Below are positions 1 through 5,187 of a stretch of DNA of 5,187 nucleotides, piece after piece. This stretch comes from a bacterium (GTDB lineage Bacteria > Verrucomicrobiota > Verrucomicrobiia > Limisphaerales > UBA11358), in contig JAJXXI010000252.1 in the NCBI GenBank assembly GCA_021781185.1, positions 1-5,187 of the forward strand, given 5' to 3'. Both the position numbers and the translations under genes were made by a program. Each line of letters starts with the position of its first letter. Position 1 is the first letter of the stretch. The notes beneath the pieces are model-generated. The model was given only the letters and a program-made list of their open reading frames with translations, ran no database searches and was not told where the DNA came from.

Positions 1-324
1 CTTTCCGAATTTTACGCGCACGAAAGCTGCGGCCAGTGCACACCCTGCCGCGAAGGTTCGCTCTGGATGAATAAAACGCTGCATCGCCTCACGCATGGCG
101 GGGGGCGCAAAGAAGACGCGGATTATCTGGTTAAGATTGCCGACAATATTCCCGGTGGCCGCACGATTTGCGCGTTCGGCGAAGCCTGCTCGTGGCCTGT
201 GCAAAGTTTTGTCGCCAAGTTCAAAGACGATTTTGTTGCCAAAGGTGCCGCCGACGAAGAACGTCGCGCGAAAGAAGCCGCTGCGCCGGCTGAACCCAAA
301 AAATTGGAAGCCGCGCATCATTGA
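1..324 (+). CDS. nuoF: NADH-quinone oxidoreductase subunit F (NuoF), C-terminal fragment
   Basis: This is the last 107 residues of the NADH- and FMN-binding subunit of complex I; the 5' part lies outside the window. The frame is open from base 1 to the TGA at 322-324. The fragment contains the NuoF signature ESCGQCTPCREG, giving three ligands of 4Fe-4S cluster N3 at fragment residues C10, C13 and C16. The fourth ligand is C57 in GRTICAFGEAC, 40 residues further on, which is the spacing known for the family. N3 takes electrons from FMN and passes them towards NuoG. A second cysteine, C63, follows in a position where many homologues have alanine; it is not an expected ligand. The final ~30 residues are rich in Ala, Lys and Glu and end in two histidines, and look like a flexible tail. 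An internal ATG at 67 is not the true start, because homology begins upstream of it. The stop lies 6 bases before the preferred nuoG ATG. A hydrogenase or formate dehydrogenase diaphorase subunit shares this motif, but the nuoGHIJKL context makes NuoF the clear choice. Confidence 0.96.
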   Translation, partial: LSEFYAHESCGQCTPCREGSLWMNKTLHRLTHGGGRKEDADYLVKIADNIPGGRTICAFGEACSWPVQSFVAKFKDDFVAKGAADEERRAKEAAAPAEPKKLEAAHH

Positions 325-330
325 TTGCCC

Positions 331-2076
331 ATGCCCACCGCTGCCACAACTGAAACGAAGCCTGCCGCGCCGACGATTGAAAAGATCAAGGTGAAGGTTG
401 ACGGGCGTGAAATTGAAGTGCCGCGTCTGACCGCCGACTGGTCCGGCAAGTTGACGCCCACGACAATGATTCAGGCGTGCGAACTGGCCAAAGTGGATGT
501 GCCGCATTACTGCTGGCATCCCCAATTGCCCGTTGCTGGCAACTGCCGCATGTGCCTTGTCGAATACGGCATGCCGGCGCTCGGCCCCGATCGCAAACCG
601 GTTGTGAATCCCGACGGCACCCTGAAGATTGCCAAGATGCCGCGTCCGGCCATTGCCTGCGCCACACCGATTTCGCCGAACATGGAAATTTACACGACGA
701 CGCCCGGCGTGAAGCAGATGCGCGAAGGCGTGCTCGAATCGCTGCTCATCAATCACCCGCTCGATTGCCCGATTTGCGACCAAGCGGGCGAATGCAAGCT
801 TCAGGAATATTCCGTTGATTACGGTCAGAGCGCAAGCCGCTTTGTCGAAGCCAAGGTTCACAAGCCCAAGGCGGTTGATCTCGGGCCGCGCATCATGTTT
901 GATGCCGAGCGCTGTGTTCTTTGCACGCGCTGCATCCGGTTCACGCGCGACGTGGCGCACGACGACGCGCTGGGCATCATCAATCGCGGCAGTTACAACA
1001 CGATTTCCACGTATCCCGGAATGCCGTTCGACAACAATTACACGCTGAACACCGTGGACATTTGTCCGGTCGGCGCGCTCACGTCAAAGGATTTCCGGTT
1101 CAAGATGCGCGTCTGGTTCCTCAAGGAAACCAGGAGCGTTTGCACGAGCTGCGCAACCGGCTGCAATATCATCATCGGTTCGCGCGAAGAAAAAATTCAG
1201 CGCTACACGCCGCGTGAAAACGACGCCGTCAATGGCCCGTGGATGTGCGACGCCGGCCGCTTGAACTATAGGTGGATTGGCCGCGAAGACCGCTTGAAAG
1301 ATGTGTTCGTGCGCGGCCAAAAATCCACCTGGACGGCGGCGCTCAATGAACTTTCCGACAAGTTGAAAAAGGCTCCGGCTGGCTCCGTCGCCATTGTGGC
1401 GTCTGCGCGTCAGACGAATGAGGAGCTTTGGCTGTTGAGCAAGCTGAAGACGAAGCTCGGTGCAATCAGCGATTCCATCGCCCGCACCGGTGCGGAAGAC
1501 AAGTTGCTCGTTAACGCGGACAAAAATCCGAATATCAACGGCGCGCGGCTTACGGGAATATGTTTCACCGAAGTCGGTATTAACCTCGCCAAAATTGCGA
1601 ATGGCATCGAGCAGGGCAGAATCAAAACGCTGATTGTCTTTGGCGAAAACTTGGTCAAGCACAGCGTCAGCACCAAGGACTTGAGCGAAAAGGAAACCAT
1701 TTCCGAGGTGGTGGAACAGCACGGGCTGACGGTGGAATTGCTCGGCAAGCTGGACACGCTCATCGTCAGCGACATTTTGCCGAACGAAACGACAAAGCTC
1801 GCGCATTACGTTTTGCCCGGCTGCGCTCATGCCGAAAAGCGCGGCACTTTTACGAACACCAAGGGCCGCGTTCAGAAATTTATGAAGGCCGTGGAAGCGC
1901 CCGGAGACGCGCGTGCTGAGTGGGAGTTTTTGCATGATCTCGTCCACAACGTCACCGGCCAGAACGGTTTTGTGACGGTCGAAGGTCTGTTCAATGAAAT
2001 GGCGAAGGACGTGCCAGCGTTCAACGGTTTGACCTGGGCGGCTCTCGGCGACACCGGCGTGACGGTGCAAATCTAA
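331..2076 (+). CDS. nuoG: NADH-quinone oxidoreductase subunit G (NuoG), short form with N7 ligands
   Basis: The 581-residue iron-sulfur subunit of the complex I peripheral arm carries electrons from NuoF to NuoI. Counting from the ATG at 331, the 2Fe-2S N1b ligands are C61, C72, C75 and C110. N5 is H142, C146, C149 and C155 (Hx3Cx2Cx5C). N4 is C195, C198, C201 and C245. The additional N7 set is C271, C274, C278 and C306, as in Thermus and E. coli but not mitochondria. Residues ~330-575 form a molybdopterin-oxidoreductase-like domain ending with the family motif EKRGTFTN plus KGRVQ at ~502-515. The protein is much shorter than E. coli (about 900) or Thermus (about 780) NuoG, and the loss lies in this domain. 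The N-terminus has a Pro/Ala/Thr-rich lead of ~15 residues and a longer loop before the first cysteine. An in-frame TTG at 325, directly after the nuoF stop, would add only two residues; I prefer ATG 331. Neither start has a clear Shine-Dalgarno sequence, so coupling to nuoF translation is likely. The frame is intact, with nuoH one base after the stop. Confidence 0.96.
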   Translation: MPTAATTETKPAAPTIEKIKVKVDGREIEVPRLTADWSGKLTPTTMIQACELAKVDVPHYCWHPQLPVAGNCRMCLVEYGMPALGPDRKPVVNPDGTLKIAKMPRPAIACATPISPNMEIYTTTPGVKQMREGVLESLLINHPLDCPICDQAGECKLQEYSVDYGQSASRFVEAKVHKPKAVDLGPRIMFDAERCVLCTRCIRFTRDVAHDDALGIINRGSYNTISTYPGMPFDNNYTLNTVDICPVGALTSKDFRFKMRVWFLKETRSVCTSCATGCNIIIGSREEKIQRYTPRENDAVNGPWMCDAGRLNYRWIGREDRLKDVFVRGQKSTWTAALNELSDKLKKAPAGSVAIVASARQTNEELWLLSKLKTKLGAISDSIARTGAEDKLLVNADKNPNINGARLTGICFTEVGINLAKIANGIEQGRIKTLIVFGENLVKHSVSTKDLSEKETISEVVEQHGLTVELLGKLDTLIVSDILPNETTKLAHYVLPGCAHAEKRGTFTNTKGRVQKFMKAVEAPGDARAEWEFLHDLVHNVTGQNGFVTVEGLFNEMAKDVPAFNGLTWAALGDTGVTVQI

Positions 2077-2077
2077 A

Positions 2078-3139
2078 ATGGACTGGAATTTCATCATCTT
2101 TAGCATCGTCAAGATCGCCATCGTGGTTGGCGTTGTGCAGGGCATGGTCGCGTATTCCGTGCTGGCTGAGCGCAAAATTTCGGCGTGGATCCAGGACCGC
2201 GTTGGTCCGAACCGCGCCGCGCCGCCGTTCGTCAAATACATTCCTGTTCTCGGCCCGTTCCTGACGCGGCTTGGTATTTTTCAGCCGCTGGCGGATGGCT
2301 TGAAGTTCATGTTCAAGGAAGACTTCACGCCGGCGGGCGTGAAGAAGATTTATTTTTTCCTCGCGCCGGCCATCGCGGTGATCCCGGCGATGCTCACGGT
2401 CGCGGTGATTCCGTTCGGCTCCATGATGGGCCAGCAGAAGATGGTCATCGCGGATTTGAACGTCGGCATTCTCTACACCTTCGGCATCGTTTCAATGGGC
2501 GTATATGGCATCGTGCTGGCGGGTTACGCGGCGAACTCCAAATATCCTTTCTTCGGCGGTATTCGTTCCAGCGCACAGATGATTTCGTATGAAATTTCGA
2601 TGGGCATGTCGGTCATTCCGGTGCTGCTCATTGTCGGCAATCTGAACCTCAGCCAGATCATCAACTGGCAGTCCGGCCACGGCTGGCTGGTGATGTATGC
2701 GCCGCTCTCGTTTGTCATTTTCATGGTCGCCTCGTTTGCCGAGACGAACCGCACGCCGTTCGATTTGCCGGAGGCGGAAACCGAGCTGGTCGGCGGATAC
2801 CACACGGAATACAGCTCCATGAAGTTCGCGCTGTTTTTCCTCGCGGAGTATTCCAACATGGTTGCTTCGTCGGCCATGATGGTGACGCTGTTTTTCGGCG
2901 GCTGGACGCTGCCGTTCTGGGGATTGGATCAGCCGGCTCATTCGCTCGGCATGGGGCTGGCCAACATCCTGGTGTTTCTGGTGAAGATGCTGTTTTTCAT
3001 GGTGCTGTTCATCTGGGTGCGCTGGATGTTTCCGCGCTTCCGCTACGACCAGTTGATGGACCTGGGCTGGCGGCGGTTTCTGCCGCTGGCGTTGGTGAAC
3101 ATTTTAATCACGGCCGTCTGGCTGTGGGCGAGGAGTTGA
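2078..3139 (+). CDS. nuoH: NADH-quinone oxidoreductase subunit H (NuoH)
   Basis: This 353-residue integral membrane subunit corresponds to mitochondrial ND1. It joins the peripheral arm to the membrane arm and forms part of the quinone-binding cavity. Family signatures are clear: AERKISAWIQDRVGPNR at 30-46, GIFQPLADGLKF at 66-77, SKYPFFGGIRSSAQMISYEI at 154-173, the acidic loop FAETNRTPFDLPEAE at 220-234 running on to ELVGGYHTEYS, and FRYDQLMDLGWRRFLP near 321-336. The charged residues associated with quinone chemistry and proton transfer are present, including E31, R32, E172 and the cluster E222/E232/E234/E236. About eight hydrophobic segments can be read, roughly at 5-30, 91-115, 128-152, 170-190, 203-222, 248-275, 293-315 and 335-350. 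Length is normal for the family. The ATG follows the nuoG stop by one base with no recognisable ribosome binding site, which suggests termination-reinitiation. The 3' end carries the ribosome binding site of nuoI. No defect is visible. Confidence 0.98.
   Translation: MDWNFIIFSIVKIAIVVGVVQGMVAYSVLAERKISAWIQDRVGPNRAAPPFVKYIPVLGPFLTRLGIFQPLADGLKFMFKEDFTPAGVKKIYFFLAPAIAVIPAMLTVAVIPFGSMMGQQKMVIADLNVGILYTFGIVSMGVYGIVLAGYAANSKYPFFGGIRSSAQMISYEISMGMSVIPVLLIVGNLNLSQIINWQSGHGWLVMYAPLSFVIFMVASFAETNRTPFDLPEAETELVGGYHTEYSSMKFALFFLAEYSNMVASSAMMVTLFFGGWTLPFWGLDQPAHSLGMGLANILVFLVKMLFFMVLFIWVRWMFPRFRYDQLMDLGWRRFLPLALVNILITAVWLWARS
3130..3135 (+). promoter_or_regulatory. Shine-Dalgarno sequence of nuoI
   Basis: The hexamer GAGGAG, whose core AGGAG is at 3131-3135, sits five bases before the nuoI ATG at 3141 and within the last codons of nuoH. 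It is the only strong Shine-Dalgarno match at any start in the window and supports the chosen NuoI start. Confidence 0.8.
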
Positions 3140-3140
3140 T

Positions 3141-3704
3141 ATGGCGATCACAGTTAATCGCAAAGAATTGACGTTTTGGGAAAAGCTTTATCTGCCGGCG
3201 ATTGTCGGCGGATTGAAGGTCACGATGCGTCACGCCTTCAACACGCTCATCCGGCGCAAGGTCGTGACGATGGAATATCCGGAACAGAAATGGACGCTGC
3301 CCACGGGGTATCGCGGCGCGCCGTATTTGGTGAAGGATCAGGACGGCGACACGAAATGCGTTTCGTGTCAGCTCTGTGAATTTGTCTGTCCGCCGAAAGC
3401 CATCCGCATCACGCCACCCGGCGGCACCGGCCTCAAAGCGGATCGCCCGAACGCGGAAAAGATGCCGGCTGAATTCGAGATCAACATGCTCCGCTGCATC
3501 TTCTGTGGCTTCTGCCAGGAAGTCTGTCCGGAAGAGGCGATCTTTTTGCAGAAGGATTACTCGCTTACCGCTCTGAGCCGTGGAGAGATGATCTACAACA
3601 AGGAAAAACTCCTCACGCTCGGCGGCGTCAGTCCCGGCATCCAGAAGTGGAAACACAAGCTGGAAGAAGCGGAAGCGCAGGAAAGTTTTCCCGTGAAAAT
3701 CTAA
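3141..3704 (+). CDS. nuoI: NADH-quinone oxidoreductase subunit I (NuoI), 2x[4Fe-4S] ferredoxin-type
   Basis: This 187-residue subunit (TYKY type) carries clusters N6a and N6b and passes electrons from NuoG to N2, the last cluster before quinone. Two classical CxxCxxCxxxCP motifs are present: C73, C76, C79, C83 and C119, C122, C125, C129. As in other 8Fe ferredoxins, the fourth cysteine of each motif is expected to ligate the other cluster. The N-terminal ~45 residues form the helical segment that anchors the subunit against NuoH (WEKLYLPAIVGGLKVTMRH), followed by the usual MEYPEQ and YRGAPYLV stretches before the first cluster. The C-terminal ~20 residues after GIQKWKHKLEEAE are charged and look like a short tail. 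Start choice is supported by an AGGAG five bases upstream; the gap to the nuoH stop is one base. Length is slightly above E. coli NuoI (about 180). All ligands are intact. Confidence 0.97.
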   Translation: MAITVNRKELTFWEKLYLPAIVGGLKVTMRHAFNTLIRRKVVTMEYPEQKWTLPTGYRGAPYLVKDQDGDTKCVSCQLCEFVCPPKAIRITPPGGTGLKADRPNAEKMPAEFEINMLRCIFCGFCQEVCPEEAIFLQKDYSLTALSRGEMIYNKEKLLTLGGVSPGIQKWKHKLEEAEAQESFPVKI

Positions 3705-3710
3705 TCAGCA

Positions 3711-4244
3711 ATGGAAGCCATCAACAATTTGATCAGCGGCGGCGCGGTGCAGGACGTTTTGTTTTACGTCTTCGCGGCCCTGACGCTGCTTTGCGGCGTC
3801 CTCGTCATTGCGAATCCATTCAGCCGCAGCCCCGTCACCAGCGCGATGTTTCTCGTGCTGACCATCATTTCGATGGCGGGGTTGTTTGTGCTGCTGCATG
3901 CCTTCTTCCTGGCGGCGGTGCAGATCATTGTCTATGCGGGTGCGGTCATGGTGCTGTTCCTGTTCGTCATCATGTTGCTTGACCTGAAGGTGGAGCAACG
4001 CCGGAAAATAAAGGTCTTTGGCTTTTTTGCCGGCATCATTGCCGTTGGTGGGATTGTTTCGATTTTGGTGAAATCACTCGCTACGGCCGGTGACGGAGTG
4101 GCTGAACCCACGATCGAAGGCGGGACTTACGCGTTGGGAAAATTGTTGTTCACGCAATACACGCTGCCGTTTGAAATTGTCTCGGTGCTGCTGCTCGTGG
4201 CGATGATCGGTGTGATTCTGCTGAGCAAAAAGAAACTCGAATAA
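3711..4244 (+). CDS. nuoJ: NADH-quinone oxidoreductase subunit J (NuoJ)
   Basis: This 177-residue membrane subunit corresponds to mitochondrial ND6 and sits in the proximal membrane arm beside NuoH and NuoK. It helps couple quinone chemistry to the pump modules. Five hydrophobic segments can be read, at about 15-35, 43-63, 66-91, 102-121 and 153-172. The third contains the family hallmark VQIIVYAGAVMVLFLFVIML (70-89), the helix with the conserved tyrosine (Y75) and glycine (G77) that forms the pi-bulge in known structures. The loop between the last two helices (about 122-150) is polar and includes a glycine-rich stretch. The protein ends in a basic KKKLE tail. Length is close to E. coli NuoJ (184). 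The ATG lies six bases after the nuoI stop, without an obvious Shine-Dalgarno sequence; the nuoK ATG follows its own stop by one base. Confidence 0.97.
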   Translation: MEAINNLISGGAVQDVLFYVFAALTLLCGVLVIANPFSRSPVTSAMFLVLTIISMAGLFVLLHAFFLAAVQIIVYAGAVMVLFLFVIMLLDLKVEQRRKIKVFGFFAGIIAVGGIVSILVKSLATAGDGVAEPTIEGGTYALGKLLFTQYTLPFEIVSVLLLVAMIGVILLSKKKLE

Positions 4245-4245
4245 C

Positions 4246-4551
4246 ATGCACGTCGGCCTCCATCATTATTTGTTTGTGAGCTTCATGCTGTTCAGCCTGG
4301 GGCTGTTCGGTGTCATTCTGCGTCGCAACCTGCTGGTGATTTACATGTCGCTGGAGCTGATGCTCAATGCCGCCAATCTGGCGCTCGTCTCGTTTTCGCG
4401 GTTCAACAACAAGCTCGACGGCCAGGTGCTGGTGTTCTTCATCATCACCGTGGCGGCGGCGGAAGTGTCGGTCGGTCTCGCGCTCATCGTTGCGCTTTAT
4501 CGCAAGCGCCAGTCCGCGCACGTTGAGGATTTGACCTCGATGAAACTCTGA
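4246..4551 (+). CDS. nuoK: NADH-quinone oxidoreductase subunit K (NuoK)
   Basis: This 101-residue, three-helix membrane subunit corresponds to mitochondrial ND4L. It provides part of a proton path in the membrane arm. Hydrophobic segments are at about 7-24, 29-50 and 61-85. The two intramembrane glutamates needed for pumping in E. coli (Glu36 and Glu72) appear here as E37 in MSLELMLNAANL and E73 in AAAEVSVGLAL. The family stretches LFSLGLFGVILRRNLLVIYM and FFIITVAAAEVSVGLAL are intact. Length matches the usual ~100 residues. The start is one base after the nuoJ stop with only weak purine-rich sequence upstream, consistent with translational coupling. The short C-terminal tail after RKRQS is polar and cytoplasmic in type. 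Confidence 0.98.
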   Translation: MHVGLHHYLFVSFMLFSLGLFGVILRRNLLVIYMSLELMLNAANLALVSFSRFNNKLDGQVLVFFIITVAAAEVSVGLALIVALYRKRQSAHVEDLTSMKL

Positions 4552-4554
4552 CGG

Positions 4555-5187
4555 ATGAAATACGAACATTTGCCCTGGCTGATTTTGTTCCTGCCGCTGC
4601 TGTCAGTGGTGGTGATAACGCTTTTCACGTTGCGCAGCAAGGTGCTCAGCTCGCTGATTTCCATTGCCGCCGTCGTGACGAGTTTCATCCTGTCGCTCGC
4701 TTTCATCCATGCCAACGGCTGGCATCCGGCGGTCACGGAAATCTCCACGAACTGGCTGTCCATCGGCAGTTTGCAGGTGGATTTCGGCCTGAAACTCGAT
4801 GCGTTGAGCATGATGATGCTCCTGATCGTCACCGGCGTCGGCGGCGCGATCCACATTTATTCCTTCGGCTACATGCGCGAAGACCGGAGCATGGCGCGCT
4901 TTTTCGCCTTCATGAGCCTGTTCACGTTCTCGATGCTTGGCATCGTGCTGGCGAACAATTTCCTGATGATGTTCATCTTCTGGGAACTGGTCGGCGTGTC
5001 CAGCTATCTGCTCATCGGTTTCTGGTTTGAAAAGCCCAGCGCCGGCGATGCGGCCAAGAAGGCGTTCATCACCAATCGTCTGGGCGACTTTGGTTTTCTT
5101 TTCGGCATCCTGATGGTTTGGGGGTTGCTCGGCTCACTCAATTTTTCCACGCTTCAATCTTCCATGGCCGGCCATCCCGGGCTGCTG
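4555..5187 (+). CDS. nuoL: NADH-quinone oxidoreductase subunit L (NuoL), N-terminal fragment
   Basis: The frame opens with the ATG three bases after the nuoK stop and stays open for 211 codons to the window end; the rest of this usually ~600-residue protein is outside. NuoL (mitochondrial ND5) is the distal antiporter-like proton channel of the membrane arm. Hydrophobic segments are visible at about 8-26, 31-52, 84-107, 113-133, 135-158 and 172-195. Diagnostic stretches are LDALSMMMLLIVTGVGGAIH (81-100) followed by IYSFGYM, RFFAFMSLFTFSMLG (115-129), NNFLMMFIFWELVGVSSYLL (134-153) and KKAFITNRLGDFGFLFG (168-184). E144 in WELVG and D178 in NRLGDFG match conserved channel residues of E. coli NuoL. 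NuoM/NuoN and Mrp antiporter subunits are related, but the NRLGDFGF motif, the N-terminal IYSFGYM region and the position after nuoK point to NuoL. No clear Shine-Dalgarno sequence precedes the start. Confidence 0.96.
   Translation, partial: MKYEHLPWLILFLPLLSVVVITLFTLRSKVLSSLISIAAVVTSFILSLAFIHANGWHPAVTEISTNWLSIGSLQVDFGLKLDALSMMMLLIVTGVGGAIHIYSFGYMREDRSMARFFAFMSLFTFSMLGIVLANNFLMMFIFWELVGVSSYLLIGFWFEKPSAGDAAKKAFITNRLGDFGFLFGILMVWGLLGSLNFSTLQSSMAGHPGLL

Noticed and set aside
477..1217. Plus-strand frames in other phases inside nuoG (477-818, 815-1048, 921-1217)
   Set aside because: They are off-phase readings of a region whose true frame carries every expected iron-sulfur ligand.
331..2076. Possible truncation or frameshift of nuoG, given its short length
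   Set aside because: The frame is continuous, the family's C-terminal motif is present near residues 502-515, and nuoH begins one base after the stop, so the short form looks native.
331..2076. nuoG as a subunit of an NAD-linked formate dehydrogenase or hydrogenase
   Set aside because: The shortened cofactor domain lacks the features of an active molybdenum enzyme, and the gene is embedded in nuoF-nuoHIJKL order.
1084..2241. A 385-codon open frame on the minus strand, antisense to nuoG and the start of nuoH
   Set aside because: It lies wholly opposite clearly conserved coding sequence, its translation shows no domain or motif I recognise, and long antisense frames are common opposite GC-biased codons. 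A search finding a conserved homologue encoded elsewhere would change this.
2492..2941. Overlapping minus-strand frames opposite nuoH, with similar ones opposite nuoJ (3705-3998), nuoK (4150-4569) and nuoL (4497-4856)
   Set aside because: All are antisense to well-conserved membrane subunits, have biased composition and show no domain of their own.
3108..3656. A 182-codon minus-strand open frame opposite nuoI
   Set aside because: It mirrors nuoI almost exactly, has an Arg/His/Asp-rich composition typical of antisense reading, and has no recognisable domain.
1..5187. Search for internal promoters, terminators, mobile elements, CRISPR or RNA genes
   Set aside because: Intergenic gaps are 1-6 bases, leaving no room for such elements between genes, and I saw no repeats or strong hairpin followed by a T-run inside the genes.

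Overview
The window is a continuous stretch of a nuo operon, which encodes the proton-pumping NADH:quinone oxidoreductase (respiratory complex I, NDH-1). All seven genes are on the + strand in the canonical order nuoF (3' end only), nuoG, nuoH, nuoI, nuoJ, nuoK, nuoL (5' part only). Gaps between genes are only 1 to 6 bases. No stretch lacks a gene, and I see no internal promoter, terminator, RNA gene, mobile element or repeat array.

Region by region: positions 1-324 hold the end of NuoF with its N3 iron-sulfur ligands. Positions 331-2076 hold NuoG with ligand sets for N1b, N5, N4 and the extra cluster N7, followed by a shortened molybdopterin-oxidoreductase-like domain. Positions 2078-3139 hold NuoH, the membrane subunit that helps form the quinone site. 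Positions 3141-3704 hold NuoI with two 4Fe-4S clusters (N6a/N6b). Positions 3711-4244 hold NuoJ, 4246-4551 NuoK, and 4555 to the window end the first 211 residues of NuoL, an antiporter-like proton channel subunit.

How they work together: electrons from NADH enter at the FMN of NuoF, pass N3, then N1b/N4/N5 in NuoG, then N6a/N6b in NuoI, and reach quinone at the interface that NuoH helps form. The membrane subunits NuoH, J, K and L couple quinone reduction to proton translocation. Every cluster ligand expected in the visible parts is present, so the enzyme looks functional.

Organism: a moderately GC-rich bacterium (judged by eye). The short NuoG (about 581 residues) with N7 ligands and Thermus-like N1b spacing, and the weak Shine-Dalgarno signals, would fit a Verrucomicrobiota/Planctomycetota/Acidobacteriota-type lineage. 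Verrucomicrobiota is my best guess, but this is low-confidence inference. The region is ordinary core metabolism. I found no convincing undescribed system; the points worth a second look are the architecture of NuoG and the translation-initiation pattern.
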